A DNA stretch of 64,000 nucleotides from Algoriphagus marinus. Lineage in GTDB: Bacteria > Bacteroidota > Bacteroidia > Cytophagales > Cyclobacteriaceae. A program made the position numbers and the translations under genes. Below the pieces are notes generated by a model. That model did no database searches, was not told where the DNA came from, and was given only the letters and a program-made list of their open reading frames with translations. The DNA lies in contig NZ_MSPQ01000010.1 in NCBI RefSeq assembly GCF_001936475.1, positions 62,001-126,000 of the forward strand, in the 5' to 3' direction. This document shows, in pieces, positions 53,360 through 63,694 of this stretch. Every line of letters begins with the position of its first letter. Position 1 is the first letter of the stretch.

Positions 53360-54289
53360 ATGACAGCGTACTTTCTTTTATTATTAGGTTTTATAATTCT
53401 TCTTGCTGGTGGCAAAATACTGGTTGATGGAGCATCTGGCATAGCAGTCAAATTGGGAATGAGTGCGGGACTCATTGGTTTAACAATAGTTGCTTTTGGA
53501 ACGTCTGCACCAGAACTTTTAGTAAGTGTAAATGCAGCATTAAAAGGAAACAGTGACATATCAATTGGAAATGTAATTGGTTCAAATATTGCCAACATTG
53601 GGCTCGTGCTTGGAATTACAGGGCTTTTCTACCGCGTATTAATTAGAAGAATTCACATACGGTTTGATTATACGGTCACCCTCCTTGTCTCCATACTATT
53701 TTATGGCTTAAGCTATAATGGGATAATTGAAACTTGGGAGGGAATTCTACTCCTCATTTTATTTATTGTTTTCAATTTTTATTTATTCAAAACTAGTACT
53801 GTAGAGAACCCTGAGGTTGATGAAGAAATTGAGCAGGTAAAAAGTTTTTCTTGGATGAAATCCATTATCTATTTCATTGGAGGGATAGTAGGATTATATT
53901 TTGGCTCAGAGTTATTAGTGGAAAATGCAGTTTTGATTTCAAGAGAATTTGGAGTGTCTGAAAGAGTAATTGGAGTGACAATTATCGCTATTGGAACTAG
54001 TCTTCCAGAATTGATTACCTCAATAATCGCGGCCCTCTCAAAGCGAACTGATTTAGCTCTAGGCAATATTCTTGGAAGTAACATCATGAATATTCTCTCC
54101 ATTATAGGAATTACTGCAATCATTAAACCTATTGAGGTCTCTCAGGAATTCATAAACTCAGATTTTCTATGGATGCTAGGAATCACAATTCTGCTTTTTC
54201 CTCTGATGCGTACCAAAATGCAAATTTCGAAAGTTGAGGGTTCATTTCTATTATTGGCCTACTTTACCTATATATTTTTCTTGTTATGA
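53360..54289 (+). CDS. Na+/Ca2+ exchanger (CaCA family, YrbG-like)
   Basis: A 309 aa membrane antiporter with about ten helices. The two inverted alpha repeats are clear: GTSAPELLVSVNAAL, then GNVIGSNIANIGLVLGI (about residues 48-90), and GTSLPELITSIIAAL, then GNILGSNIMNILSIIGI (about 213-255). These line the ion pathway. An acidic loop of about 25 residues (ENPEVDEEIEQ) separates the halves. It probably expels Ca2+ using the Na+ gradient, consistent with the sodium-based energetics suggested by the nqr genes. It overlaps the next gene by 4 bp. Confidence 0.93.
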   Translation: MTAYFLLLLGFIILLAGGKILVDGASGIAVKLGMSAGLIGLTIVAFGTSAPELLVSVNAALKGNSDISIGNVIGSNIANIGLVLGITGLFYRVLIRRIHIRFDYTVTLLVSILFYGLSYNGIIETWEGILLLILFIVFNFYLFKTSTVENPEVDEEIEQVKSFSWMKSIIYFIGGIVGLYFGSELLVENAVLISREFGVSERVIGVTIIAIGTSLPELITSIIAALSKRTDLALGNILGSNIMNILSIIGITAIIKPIEVSQEFINSDFLWMLGITILLFPLMRTKMQISKVEGSFLLLAYFTYIFFLL

Positions 54290-54744
54290 TCGAGTCTATC
54301 CTCAAACTTCTGGGGATTTATTTCTTGTCTTGGTTCAAGTTTATTGCTGGACCGATACTTGGTACTGCAGCAGGATATACTGTGATTCAGACTATTCTAG
54401 TGACTGTCGCTGGAATGATGAGCAGTGTGATTGTATTTACATTTATTGGCGCAAGATTTAAAAAGTTTATTGAAATACGTTTCTCAAAACCAAAACCCAA
54501 GTTTTCAAAAAAAAATCGAGGTATCGTGAAAATTTGGAAAAAATACGGGGAAATTGGAATAGCAACGATCACACCACTTCTTTTGACTCCGATTGGTGGG
54601 ACATTAATTATGGTTTCATTTGGAGTTAAAAAAAGAAGAATTTTTATTCAAATGCTTATCAGTGCATTTTTCTGGGCAACGTTTTTTTCTCTAACGATTG
54701 ATTCAATATTAAAAATCCCCTTTTTCAACAATCTATTCCTCTAG
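54286..54744 (+). CDS. Small membrane protein of unknown function
   Basis: A 152 aa protein with three to four hydrophobic segments (about residues 4-24, 30-52, 95-115 and 122-142) and a basic loop between (RFSKPKPKFSKKNRG). GIATITPLLLTPIGGTLIMV is a proline-glycine-rich segment somewhat like small multidrug export or SNARE-associated proteins, but no firm family match is made. It is coupled to the exchanger by a 4 bp overlap. Its last 12 bp overlap the end of the convergent sdaA. Confidence 0.65.
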   Translation: MIESILKLLGIYFLSWFKFIAGPILGTAAGYTVIQTILVTVAGMMSSVIVFTFIGARFKKFIEIRFSKPKPKFSKKNRGIVKIWKKYGEIGIATITPLLLTPIGGTLIMVSFGVKKRRIFIQMLISAFFWATFFSLTIDSILKIPFFNNLFL

Positions 54745-55641
54745 GTCCTGATCAGGGAGTATCTCTATATCTTGAATTAAAACACGATTTGAAATCTCCT
54801 GACCAGTAAGGGTTGCGGCCAGGCCACCCATAGCAGTTTCTTTGTATCGGCTTTCCATGGAAGCTCCAATTTCTCCCATTGCCTCGATACATTCATCAAC
54901 GGGGATTACCGCGCTTACATTAGCGAGAGCTATCTGGGAGGAACTAAAGGATATCGCTGCCGCACTGGCATTTCGGACTACACATGGCACTTCTACTAAA
55001 CCTGCCACAGGATCACAAACTAGACCAAGCATACATTGAATAGTAATCGCAACTGCATTAAAAATCTGATCAATACTCCCTCCAAGACAGTATACTATTG
55101 CTCCAGCTGCCATTGCAGCCGCCGAACCTGTTTCTGCCTGACACCCACCTACTGCACCTGCCAAACTGGCTTTCTCCTCAATAATTAGCGCGATGCCTGC
55201 ACCAACTAAAAGCCCTTCTACAATCTGCTCGTCCGAAAGCGAATGAATCTCTTGCAGGGTTACCAAAGTTCCAGGCAAAATTCCACTTGCTCCAGCTGTA
55301 GGAGCAGCCACCACTCTTCCCATGCAAGAATTGACCTCCTTAGCTGCCAAAGCTCTGGAAATTAATTTTTGGAATTCCGGTGAAAGGACTGCAAGTGGAT
55401 AATTAAAAACTTTTTTTGCCCCATTATTAATCATTCCTGATCTAGAAACCATGTCTTCCTCCAAGCCTGTTTTCACAGCATCCTTCATCACTTGAAAGGC
55501 ATGGAGTAATCCGATTTTTATTTTCCCCTCTTCACCATTTTTTTGCTCGACCTCGTATTCGATGACAGACTGAGGCAAACTTATATTATTCAATTCGCAA
55601 TAGGCTTTCCAGCCTTTGAAGTCTTCAAAAAGATAGCACAT
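54733..55641 (-). CDS. sdaAA: L-serine dehydratase, iron-sulfur type, alpha subunit
   Basis: Deaminates serine to pyruvate with a [4Fe-4S] cluster. A 302 aa protein matching the catalytic alpha domain. Cluster-ligand cysteine motifs are NSCMGRVVAAPTAGASG near residue 103, GGCQAETGSAAAM near 165 and LVCDPVAGLVEVPC near 206. The beta domain is missing from this chain and no beta-subunit gene is in the window, so it is either encoded elsewhere or dispensed with. The symbol is by homology to two-subunit enzymes. Confidence 0.88.
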   Translation of the reverse strand: MCYLFEDFKGWKAYCELNNISLPQSVIEYEVEQKNGEEGKIKIGLLHAFQVMKDAVKTGLEEDMVSRSGMINNGAKKVFNYPLAVLSPEFQKLISRALAAKEVNSCMGRVVAAPTAGASGILPGTLVTLQEIHSLSDEQIVEGLLVGAGIALIIEEKASLAGAVGGCQAETGSAAAMAAGAIVYCLGGSIDQIFNAVAITIQCMLGLVCDPVAGLVEVPCVVRNASAAAISFSSSQIALANVSAVIPVDECIEAMGEIGASMESRYKETAMGGLAATLTGQEISNRVLIQDIEILPDQDLEE

Positions 55642-55698
55642 AGTAAATTTGGGTTTATGTAATTTTGTAATGTAGGAATTTGAGTTTTTGTTCCAATC

Positions 55699-56103
55699 TT
55701 AAAAATTGAAATTTAAGGTTTGCTTAATCGCGGGATCTAAACTTAAAGCAACTGGACAAGTCTTTGCCGCATTCTTTAATTTTTGAATAAAAACAGAATC
55801 ATTCACCGGGTTTTCCCAGATAAAATCAACTTTTATTTCTTCAATTTTTCTAGGATTTGCTTGCATGATTTTGGTTACTTCCCAATTAAGACCCTCCAAG
55901 GAAATATTGTCCCTGTCAGCAATAATACCCATAATAGTGACCATACAACTCCCTAATGCGCTTGCTACCAAGTCAGTAGGGGAAAAGGCCTCCCCTTTTC
56001 CATTATTATCAACTGGCGCATCAGACAGGATCTTTGTGCCAGATTGAAGATGCTCGGACTCGGTCCTCAAATTCCCTAAATACGAACTTTTTATAGTCGG
56101 CAT
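55699..56103 (-). CDS. OsmC/Ohr-family peroxide-reducing protein
   Basis: A 134 aa OsmC-fold protein, which reduces organic hydroperoxides with a cysteine pair. The two catalytic cysteines are in ALGSCMVTIMGIIAD near residue 52 and AAKTCPVALSLDP near 116. SPTDLVASALGSC is the family signature. The length is at the short end, without the N-terminal extension of Ohr. It lies 57 bp upstream of sdaA on the same strand and diverges from the barrel gene on the right. Confidence 0.88.
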   Translation of the reverse strand: MPTIKSSYLGNLRTESEHLQSGTKILSDAPVDNNGKGEAFSPTDLVASALGSCMVTIMGIIADRDNISLEGLNWEVTKIMQANPRKIEEIKVDFIWENPVNDSVFIQKLKNAAKTCPVALSLDPAIKQTLNFNF

Positions 56104-56175
56104 AAACTCTTACTTTTAATTTTCAGTTTAAAATAAATGAACCCAAAAATAGGGCTATATTTTCGACCAACTCGA

Positions 56176-56904
56176 ATGAAGAAGCTGAATTTAATTCTAA
56201 CGCTAATTTTATTTTTCCTTTCAATTGAGTCGTGGGCCCAGCGAGAAGATGCTGGGAACTACGATTATGATAAGGAATATACATTTGGATTGAATAAAAA
56301 CACCAATGGGGGATTGATTGGTGGTTTTGTATTTAAATCCGGAACCCGAATAGATGACAACCAATTTAGCTTTTGGGCCATAGAACTTTCTAATGTAAAA
56401 AACCCAAAGGAAGTCCGGTTCAATACCGTTTTGGGAAATAGCTATATTTTTGGCAAATCCAATTACCTCTATTCCATACGGCCTCAATACGGGAGAGAAA
56501 TTATTCTTTTCAAAAAAGCACCAAATCAGGGAGTGCAAGTATCTGCCCTAGCTGCGGTAGGCCCCACATTTGGCTTGATTGCACCATATTACATAGAATA
56601 CGCTATCAATCGGATAGAAACTGTGAGAGAGCAATATGACCCTGAGATTCATCAAAGCAGATTCAATATCCTTGGGACTGGAAGACTATTTGAGGGATTA
56701 GGTCAATCGGAGTTTGCATTTGGTGCAAACTTAAAAGCAGCTATGTCTTTTGAGTTTGGAGTTTTCAGATCAAATGTCACTGGACTGGAACTTGGTTACA
56801 TGCTTGAGGGTTTTACCAAAGAAATACCACTAATTCCAACGGTTGAAAACAAGCAGTTATTTCAATCAGTTTATTTCACCTTTTTCTACGGATTTAGACA
56901 ATAA
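56176..56904 (+). CDS. Outer-membrane or exported beta-rich protein
   Basis: A 242 aa protein from the ATG at 56176. An in-frame ATG at 56137 exists, but the downstream one gives a clean signal peptide, MKKLNLILTLILFFLSIESWAQ. Strand-like segments (TFGLNKNTNGGLIGGFVFKS, FSFWAIELSNVK, YSIRPQYGREIILF) and the C-terminus SVYFTFFYGFRQ suggest an outer-membrane barrel. No specific family is recognised. lipA follows 53 bp later with its own promoter. Confidence 0.65.
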   Translation: MKKLNLILTLILFFLSIESWAQREDAGNYDYDKEYTFGLNKNTNGGLIGGFVFKSGTRIDDNQFSFWAIELSNVKNPKEVRFNTVLGNSYIFGKSNYLYSIRPQYGREIILFKKAPNQGVQVSALAAVGPTFGLIAPYYIEYAINRIETVREQYDPEIHQSRFNILGTGRLFEGLGQSEFAFGANLKAAMSFEFGVFRSNVTGLELGYMLEGFTKEIPLIPTVENKQLFQSVYFTFFYGFRQ

Positions 56905-56911
56905 GCAATCA

Positions 56912-56941
56912 TTGGCTTTTTTAGGATAAGCCATACCTTTG
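56912..56941 (+). promoter_or_regulatory. lipA promoter (TTG-N19-TACCTTTG)
   Basis: TTG at 56912-56914, 19 nt, then TACCTTTG at 56934-56941: a perfect Bacteroidota promoter in sequence and spacing. The predicted start of transcription lies about 10 nt before the lipA ATG. Confidence 0.75.
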
Positions 56942-56957
56942 ACACAAATCAAAAGAC

Positions 56958-57836
56958 ATGATCGAATTACCAGTTATATCAGAAGAAGCAACAAGAAGGA
57001 AAAAGCCAAATTGGCTCCGAGTAAAGCTTCCTGTTGGAAAAGAATACGCTAAAGTCCGAAAACTAGTCGACGAACATAAGCTCCACACTATTTGTGAAAG
57101 CGGCAATTGCCCTAATATGGGTGAATGCTGGGGAGCTGGTACTGCTACCTTCATGATCCTAGGAAATGTCTGTACAAGATCTTGTTCATTCTGTGCTGTA
57201 GCGACCGGAAGACCACCGGAGTATGATACGGACGAGCCTAGAAGGGTTGCTGAAGCTATCAAATTAATGGGCGTAAAACATGCTGTAATTACCTCTGTTA
57301 ATCGGGATGAATTAAAAGACCGAGGTGCTGAAATATGGTATCAGACCGTGATTCAAACCAAAGCGCTTTCCCCTTTTACCACCATTGAGACATTGATTCC
57401 CGATGTAAAATCGAATTGGGATGCTCTTTATCGGATGATTGAGGGTGGCCAAGAGGTAGTCTCACATAATATGGAAACTGTCGGAAGTCTATACCGAAGA
57501 GTACGTCCCCAAGCAAAATATGAACGCTCCTTAGAGCAAATCAAATTGACAAAAGAATATGGAAAGCGTACTAAAACTGGGATAATGCTAGGTTTGGGCG
57601 AAAAAAAGGAAGAAGTGCTTCAGGCAATGGACGATCTCGTAGCCCATGGATGTGATATTCTTACACTTGGCCAATACTTACAACCAACCAAGTTGCACAT
57701 TGAAGTTGCTGAATTCATTCACCCTGATCTATTTGATGAATATCGAGAAATCGGCCTTTCTAAAGGATTGAAATATGTAGAATCCGGGCCATTAGTTAGG
57801 TCATCCTACCATGCCGAAAGACACGTAAACGTTTAA
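56958..57836 (+). CDS. lipA: Lipoyl synthase
   Basis: Radical-SAM enzyme that inserts two sulfurs into protein-bound octanoate to make lipoate. The auxiliary cluster motif [12 protein letters not shown] is near residues 47-58, the radical-SAM motif CTRSCSFC near 72-79, and the final serine ligand lies in VRSSYHAE near 283. The length of 292 aa is standard. The neighbouring gcvP belongs to the glycine cleavage system, whose H protein carries lipoate, so the grouping is functionally sensible. Confidence 0.96.
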   Translation: MIELPVISEEATRRKKPNWLRVKLPVGKEYAKVRKLVDEHKLHTICESGNCPNMGECWGAGTATFMILGNVCTRSCSFCAVATGRPPEYDTDEPRRVAEAIKLMGVKHAVITSVNRDELKDRGAEIWYQTVIQTKALSPFTTIETLIPDVKSNWDALYRMIEGGQEVVSHNMETVGSLYRRVRPQAKYERSLEQIKLTKEYGKRTKTGIMLGLGEKKEEVLQAMDDLVAHGCDILTLGQYLQPTKLHIEVAEFIHPDLFDEYREIGLSKGLKYVESGPLVRSSYHAERHVNV

Positions 57837-57857
57837 TTATCCGAAAATAAGTTCATA

Positions 57858-57889
57858 AAAAAAGCCTCGCTTTCACGAGGCTTTTTTTA
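57858..57889. terminator. Bidirectional terminator between lipA and gcvP
   Basis: AAAGCCTCG (57861-57869) pairs with CGAGGCTTT (57876-57884). Runs of A and T on either side make it a terminator on both strands for the convergent genes. Confidence 0.88.
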
Positions 57890-57906
57890 TGTTGATGGAT
57901 AAAATA

Positions 57907-60804
57907 TTAAGCAATCTCTTCTTCAGAAGTTGCATATTCTTCTACTGGAATACAGCTACAGATTAGGTTTCTGTCTCCATAAGCAGAATCAATCCTTCTA
58001 ACACTTGGCCAGAATTTATTGGCTTTCACATTCTCTGACGGGAAAACTGCTTTCTCTCTGGAGTAAGGCAAATCCCATTCTCCGGTCAAGACCATGGTAG
58101 CCGTATGAGGAGCATTTTTCAAGACATTATTTTCACGATCAGCTTTTCCATTCTCTATTTCACGGATTTCCTCTCGGATTGAAAGAAGTGCATCACAGAA
58201 TTTATCCAATTCAGACTTAGTCTCAGACTCAGTTGGCTCAATCATCAAAGTACCTGCTACTGGGAACGAAACTGTTGGAGCATGATACCCATAGTCCATC
58301 AATCGCTTTGCAATATCTTCTACTTCTACTCCGAACTCTTTGAAAGCTCTACAATCCACAATCATTTCGTGTGCAGCTCTTCCTTTTGTTCCTGTATATA
58401 GAATTTCAAAATTACCTTTAAGTCTTTCCTTAATATAATTTGCATTTAAAATCGCCATTTTGGTTGCGTTGGTCAAACCATCACCACCCATCATTGCGAT
58501 GTATGCATAGGAAATAGGCAAAATACTTGCGCTTCCATAAGGCGCTGCAGAGATCGAAGACACTGGATCTTCGCCACCAGTTTTCACCAAAGGATTTCCC
58601 GGTAAGAATGGTGCAAGATGCGCTGCTACGCAAATCGGTCCCATACCAGGTCCACCACCACCATGGGGAATACAGAAAGTTTTATGTAGGTTAAGGTGAC
58701 AAACGTCAGCACCAATTCTTCCTGGGCTGGTCAATCCGACCTGAGCATTCATATTTGCTCCGTCCATATAAACTTGTCCTCCAAACTGGTGAATGGTAGC
58801 ACAAATCTCCTGAATAGCCTCCTCAAATACACCGTGAGTTGAAGGATAAGTAACCATCAAGGCAGCCAAGTCATTTGCGTGAGCAGCTGCTTTTTCTTTA
58901 AGATCAACCAAATCAATGTTTCCTTTTTCGTCACATTTCACTAATACAACCTTCATTCCCGCCATTACTGCGGAAGCAGGGTTAGTCCCATGGGCTGAAG
59001 TAGGAATCAAAGCTATATTTCGATGAGCATCTCCTCTACTCAGGTGATATTGACGAATTACCATTAAGCCTGCAAACTCTCCTTGAGCGCCTGAATTAGG
59101 CTGAAGTGAGGTATCCGCAAAACCCGTAATTTCATTCAGCCAATGTCTAAGGTGAGCAAAAAGCTCTTGGTATCCAGCTGTCTGATCGATTGGAGCAAAT
59201 GGGTGCATCTGACCAAACTCAGGCCAAGTAACCGGTATCATTTCAGCAGTCGCATTTAACTTCATGGTACAAGAACCCAATGAAATCATGGAATGAACAA
59301 GCGAAAGATCTTTCGCCTCTAACCTTTTGATATAGCGAAGCATTTCATGCTCGCTGTGGTAATTATTGAAAACAGGATGAGTCAAATAAGTGGACTTTCT
59401 CATCAAAGAATCAGGAAGCTCTAAAGTCAGGTCATTAGCCAAACTGGTTAAATCTGGACTTTCAATTCCTTGAGCCTTCGCAAATACGTCTACGATATGA
59501 GCTACGTCATCTAAGGTTTTTGCCTCATCAAATGTCATGAATACCGTGTCATAATCGTATCTGAAATTCATTTCTGAATCTACAGCGATGGATTTGATCG
59601 TGTTCAAAGTTTTAGCTTCAATAGCTACTTTCAGCGTATCAAAATACGTTTGAGAGGATACTTCATAGCCTAAAAGTTGCAATGCTTTTCCTGTCAACTT
59701 TGCTAGACCGTGAGTTCTAAGCGCTATATTTTTCAAACCTTGTGGGCCATGATAAACCGCATAAAAACTTGACATTACTGCTAAAAGCACTTGTGCGGTA
59801 CAAATATTCGAAGTGGCTTTCTCACGCTTGATGTGCTGCTCTCTCGTCTGCAAAGCCATTCGATAGGCTTTATTTCCAGCTCTATCAATCGAAACTCCGA
59901 TAATTCTTCCTGGGATTTGTCTTTTGTAAGCCTCTTTAGTAGCAAAGAATGCCGAGTGAGGACCACCATAACCCATTGGAACTCCAAATCGCTGAGCCGA
60001 ACCAACTACTACGTCAGCACCCATCTCACCTGGAGGAGTCAAAAGCGTCAATGCAAGCAAGTCAGCTGCAAATGCAGTAGTCACATGATTTTCTTTTGCT
60101 GCAGCTACTATCGCTGAATAATCCCGTACTTCTCCATCCGAATTTGGATATTGGAACAAAACCCCAAATAAATCTTCGTCGGTAAGGTCAAGTGAATCTA
60201 TCGATCCATACACCAATTCAATTCCAAGTGGCTCTGCTCTTGTAACTAAGACAGCTTTGGTTTGAGGAAAAACTTTTTCATCTACGAAAAACTTAACCGC
60301 ATTTTTCTTTTCTCTTGGCTTTACCGAATACAGCATAGTCATTGCCTCGGCTGCTGCCGTTCCTTCATCCAAAAGCGAAGCATTGGCAAGCTCCATTCCG
60401 GTAAGCTCCATTACTACTGTCTGAAAGTTAATCAGAGCTTCTAGCCGACCTTGTGCAATTTCTGCTTGGTAAGGAGTATAAGCTGTATACCAACCCGGAT
60501 TTTCCAAGACATTTCTCAAAACCACACCTGGCACTAGGGTATCGTAATAACCCAATCCAATGAATGATTTGAAAACTTTGTTTTTTGAAGCCAAAACTTT
60601 GAATTCCTTAAGAAACTCAGATTCCAACTTTGCTGCCGGGAGATTCATAGGCCTCTCCAGTTGGATTGATTTTGGTACAGTCTGATTGATTAATTCCTCT
60701 ACTGATGAGGCACCGATTTTCTCCAACATCTCTGCGATTTCCGCTTCAGTCGGGCCATTGTGTCTGCTCTCAAATTTGACAGCGTTTGAAAGGTTGATCT
60801 GCAT
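57907..60804 (-). CDS. gcvP: Glycine dehydrogenase (aminomethyl-transferring), P protein
   Basis: PLP enzyme that decarboxylates glycine and passes the aminomethyl group to lipoyl-H protein. A 965 aa single chain with fused N- and C-terminal halves. [18 protein letters not shown] lies near residue 82. The PLP lysine is in [17 protein letters not shown] near 706. [15 protein letters not shown] near 500 and the C-terminal [16 protein letters not shown] are family signatures. A -7 element lies about 60 nt upstream of the start. Confidence 0.97.
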   Translation of the reverse strand: MQINLSNAVKFESRHNGPTEAEIAEMLEKIGASSVEELINQTVPKSIQLERPMNLPAAKLESEFLKEFKVLASKNKVFKSFIGLGYYDTLVPGVVLRNVLENPGWYTAYTPYQAEIAQGRLEALINFQTVVMELTGMELANASLLDEGTAAAEAMTMLYSVKPREKKNAVKFFVDEKVFPQTKAVLVTRAEPLGIELVYGSIDSLDLTDEDLFGVLFQYPNSDGEVRDYSAIVAAAKENHVTTAFAADLLALTLLTPPGEMGADVVVGSAQRFGVPMGYGGPHSAFFATKEAYKRQIPGRIIGVSIDRAGNKAYRMALQTREQHIKREKATSNICTAQVLLAVMSSFYAVYHGPQGLKNIALRTHGLAKLTGKALQLLGYEVSSQTYFDTLKVAIEAKTLNTIKSIAVDSEMNFRYDYDTVFMTFDEAKTLDDVAHIVDVFAKAQGIESPDLTSLANDLTLELPDSLMRKSTYLTHPVFNNYHSEHEMLRYIKRLEAKDLSLVHSMISLGSCTMKLNATAEMIPVTWPEFGQMHPFAPIDQTAGYQELFAHLRHWLNEITGFADTSLQPNSGAQGEFAGLMVIRQYHLSRGDAHRNIALIPTSAHGTNPASAVMAGMKVVLVKCDEKGNIDLVDLKEKAAAHANDLAALMVTYPSTHGVFEEAIQEICATIHQFGGQVYMDGANMNAQVGLTSPGRIGADVCHLNLHKTFCIPHGGGGPGMGPICVAAHLAPFLPGNPLVKTGGEDPVSSISAAPYGSASILPISYAYIAMMGGDGLTNATKMAILNANYIKERLKGNFEILYTGTKGRAAHEMIVDCRAFKEFGVEVEDIAKRLMDYGYHAPTVSFPVAGTLMIEPTESETKSELDKFCDALLSIREEIREIENGKADRENNVLKNAPHTATMVLTGEWDLPYSREKAVFPSENVKANKFWPSVRRIDSAYGDRNLICSCIPVEEYATSEEEIA

Positions 60805-60863
60805 AAAGAACTTAAGGAATAATGAAGTATTTGGGTATGGAATCTTAAAGATTTTTAAAGGTG

Positions 60864-60871
60864 CAAAGGTA
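60864..60871 (-). promoter_or_regulatory. -7 element TACCTTTG for gcvP
   Basis: Exact TAnnTTTG match on the minus strand about 60 nt before the gcvP start. No TTG at the -33 distance was seen. Confidence 0.45.
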
Positions 60872-60996
60872 TAATTTCTAAAAAGAATTAGCCCTTATGA
60901 ACCTCAATAATTTACCCCTTAACATGTATAATTTACAAACGGTTTATTGCAGGGTTAAAATTTTATCTAGTTTAGGGCCAGAATAAAAAAAAATCA

Positions 60997-62493
60997 ATGA
61001 AAAAAGGACTGTTATTAACCGGGACTTTGGCGTTGGGCCTGACACTAAGTGCAGTAGCTCAAGATCCCATTCAAGTAAAATATGCCAATACTATTACTGC
61101 TGCTGATCTTACAGAATACCTTACTTACCTAGCATCCGATGAAATGAGAGGGCGAGACACAGGTTCTGAGGAGCAAAAAATTGCAGCTCAATACCTTGCT
61201 GATTTCTATAAAGGTCTTGGTTTTACCGGACCAGTCAATGGCAGTTACATGCAGCAAGTACCTTTAGTGAGTGTTTCTTTTGATCAAGTGGACTTAAAAG
61301 TCGGGAAGTCAAAATTGGTCATGAACGAAGATTTTGTCTTTTCTGGAGATGGGAATATGGCAAAGTCTATGAAAACTGATTTAGTTTTCCTTGGATTAGC
61401 AAATGACGAAAATCTAGCGAAGGTGTCTGTAAAGGATAAATTGGTTGGAATCTGGGCAGTCGGGGTAAGAAGTAATGACCTTGTCACCAAAGTAATGGAT
61501 GCAGGTGCTGCTGGAATTGTATTGGTGAGCATGGAAGGCCAGTCGAACTTTGACAGAATTGCAAACCGAGCCAAAACGCTTGCAGGAAAAGGTAGAATAG
61601 GATTTGAAAAAGAAGTGACTCAACGTCCAATTTTCACCGTGAGCTCTGACAAAATGGGAGAGTTATTCGGGCAACCTGTAGAAACTTTAAAAGAAGCCGC
61701 AAAGACAAACCCTGAATCTATTCCTTCTCAAAAAGCAACTTTTCAAGTAAAGAAAACGGTAAATCCTGTAGAAAGCTCCAATGTGATGGGCTACTTGGAA
61801 GGCACAGACCTTAAAGATGAAGTGTTGGTGATTTCCTCGCACTATGATCACGTAGGGGTGAGCAGTACAGGTGAGATTTTCAACGGAGCAGATGATGACG
61901 GTTCCGGAACGGTATCTGTGATGGAAATCGCTCAAGCCTTTTCAACAGCGACTAAAGATGGGAAACGACCGCGCAGATCAATCCTATTCCTAAATGTAAC
62001 TGGAGAAGAAAAAGGGCTTTTGGGATCTGCATACTATGGTGATCATCCGATATTTCCAATGGAAAACACGGTGAATAATATCAACATCGACATGGTGGGA
62101 CGAATTGATTACGAATATCAAAATGCTGAGAACAAAGATTACGTCTATGTGATTGGATCAGAGATGCTTTCTTCTCAATTAAAAAAGATCAACGAATACA
62201 ACAATATCACTTATACCGACTTGATCTTAGATTATAGATATGATGCGGAAGACGATCCAAATCGATTCTACTACAGATCTGATCATTACAACTTTGCAAA
62301 GCATAATGTTCCTGTGATTTTCTTCTTTAATGGTGTACATGATGATTACCATCAGGTAACTGATACGGTGGAAAAAATTGAATTCCCATTGATGGAAAAA
62401 AGAGCAAAACTTATTTTCCATACTGCTTGGGACCTGGCAAATCGCGACAAGCGAACCCCTGTGGACGGTACTAATACTAGAACAGAACGATAA
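60997..62493 (+). CDS. Secreted M28-family aminopeptidase with PA domain
   Basis: A 498 aa exported zinc peptidase. Signal peptide KKGLLLTGTLALGLTLSAVAQ; a protease-associated (PA) domain of about residues 110-230 (VLVSMEGQSNFD); then the M28 catalytic domain. Zinc and catalytic motifs are SHYDHVGV near 281, NGADDDGSGTVSVME near 297, TGEEKGLLGSAYY near 336, NIDMVGRIDYE near 363 and the last histidine in DDYHQVTDT near 450. It probably degrades peptides in the periplasm or outside. A 38 bp palindromic terminator follows at once. Confidence 0.92.
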   Translation: MKKGLLLTGTLALGLTLSAVAQDPIQVKYANTITAADLTEYLTYLASDEMRGRDTGSEEQKIAAQYLADFYKGLGFTGPVNGSYMQQVPLVSVSFDQVDLKVGKSKLVMNEDFVFSGDGNMAKSMKTDLVFLGLANDENLAKVSVKDKLVGIWAVGVRSNDLVTKVMDAGAAGIVLVSMEGQSNFDRIANRAKTLAGKGRIGFEKEVTQRPIFTVSSDKMGELFGQPVETLKEAAKTNPESIPSQKATFQVKKTVNPVESSNVMGYLEGTDLKDEVLVISSHYDHVGVSSTGEIFNGADDDGSGTVSVMEIAQAFSTATKDGKRPRRSILFLNVTGEEKGLLGSAYYGDHPIFPMENTVNNINIDMVGRIDYEYQNAENKDYVYVIGSEMLSSQLKKINEYNNITYTDLILDYRYDAEDDPNRFYYRSDHYNFAKHNVPVIFFFNGVHDDYHQVTDTVEKIEFPLMEKRAKLIFHTAWDLANRDKRTPVDGTNTRTER

Positions 62494-62494
62494 A

Positions 62495-62532
62495 AAATAA
62501 GCCCTGAAAATTTAAATTTTCAGGGCTTATTT
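62495..62532. terminator. Bidirectional terminator, perfect 38 bp palindrome
   Basis: Bases 62495-62532 form one perfect palindrome centred on TTTAAA, containing GCCCTGAAAATTT and its complement. It starts 1 bp after the M28 peptidase stop and overlaps the stop codon of the convergent hydrolase. Confidence 0.85.
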
Positions 62533-63694
62533 AATTTTTTACTTTAACGGAATTGTAATCACTTTTTAAATAAAGCAAATGAGCTTTCTTAAGATCTTCG
62601 TAAACTCGAATTTTGGAAGCTTGTCGATTTGAAATAAAAGCTTCTAAAAAGGCGGAGTAACAATCCCAGGATTGAAATGTCCTCAAAGCATGCCCATCCC
62701 TTAATTGTAACAGCGTACTATTTGGGTAGAATTCTGCCATCACATCGAGTATTTTTGGATTAAGTAAAAGATCAAAAGCACCTCCAATAAACACTACTTT
62801 ACCCTCAAATTCCAGCCCTTTGTCAAAGTTTAACCCGTAGACCAGGAATGTTTTTTTCTTAAAGGTATCGAAAATAGGCGAAGCCATTCTAAGAAAAGAT
62901 TTAAGTGTTTTTGAAGTTGTTTCTGAAAAAGGAGCAGTTGGATAAAGGAGTTCAAATGCTCTCACTCTTAATGGAATTGATTTAAACTTAAGTTCAGAAA
63001 ACCCTAATCTTTTGTCAGTTTTAAATTGGTTTAAAGCTGAAAATAACAAACTGTCTTTTTCTGATTTTGAACTGTTGAAAAAATCCTCTTTTGAATAATA
63101 GGCAAAATCTGCTATCTGGTCTGCACCTAGGTATTCAACTTTTTCTTCAATGAAACTGAATTGATTCCAAAAGCTCAAATTACCTTCCACATCAAAAAAC
63201 ATTGGGCTTAAGCTGATCATAGTTGAAACTTGATCAGGATAAAGCGAAAGGTAATAGTGTAAAACTGTAGCGGAGGAGGAGTAACCTAAAAGTGTCACTT
63301 TTTCATTTCCAAGTAGCTTCCTTCTGATCAATTCCAGGTCCTCTGATACTTGTCTTTGATTGAGTAGGATATAATTTAATTCCCAATCGGATTCATTCCG
63401 ATTTTCTAGAAAATCAATCAATTCATTAGACTGATATCTTCCCTGAATAGAGACAATATTAAATTGGCTTTTGAGTTCAGTTGGTATTCCTAAATAGCCA
63501 AAGGCAGAATCTACAGGATCCTCCAAATAAAAAACTGTTGGCTTTGAACTGTCAAATATTCCTGAAATCGAATAATCAATAGTGATTTCCCTACTACCGG
63601 AATTGAAATGATCTAGGGGAACTTGAATCGAAAAGATATTCTCCATCCCAGTTTGCAGTACCAAAAGCAATCCAAGACATATACCAAGCATCAT
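62531..63694 (-). CDS. Exported alpha/beta-hydrolase-fold protein
   Basis: A 387 aa protein with an N-terminal hydrophobic signal (MMLGICLGLLLVLQTG) and an alpha/beta-hydrolase plan. The nucleophile elbow is LLGYSSSATVLHYYL near residue 138 (Gly-Tyr-Ser-Ser-Ser), a likely acid lies in FIGGAFDLLLNP near 326, and the histidine in LRDGHALRTF near 350. Overall similarity is to proline-iminopeptidase-like hydrolases, but the substrate is unknown. Its start overlaps the end of the upstream propeller gene by 4 bp (ATGA), so the two are co-translated. Confidence 0.75.
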   Translation of the reverse strand: MMLGICLGLLLVLQTGMENIFSIQVPLDHFNSGSREITIDYSISGIFDSSKPTVFYLEDPVDSAFGYLGIPTELKSQFNIVSIQGRYQSNELIDFLENRNESDWELNYILLNQRQVSEDLELIRRKLLGNEKVTLLGYSSSATVLHYYLSLYPDQVSTMISLSPMFFDVEGNLSFWNQFSFIEEKVEYLGADQIADFAYYSKEDFFNSSKSEKDSLLFSALNQFKTDKRLGFSELKFKSIPLRVRAFELLYPTAPFSETTSKTLKSFLRMASPIFDTFKKKTFLVYGLNFDKGLEFEGKVVFIGGAFDLLLNPKILDVMAEFYPNSTLLQLRDGHALRTFQSWDCYSAFLEAFISNRQASKIRVYEDLKKAHLLYLKSDYNSVKVKN

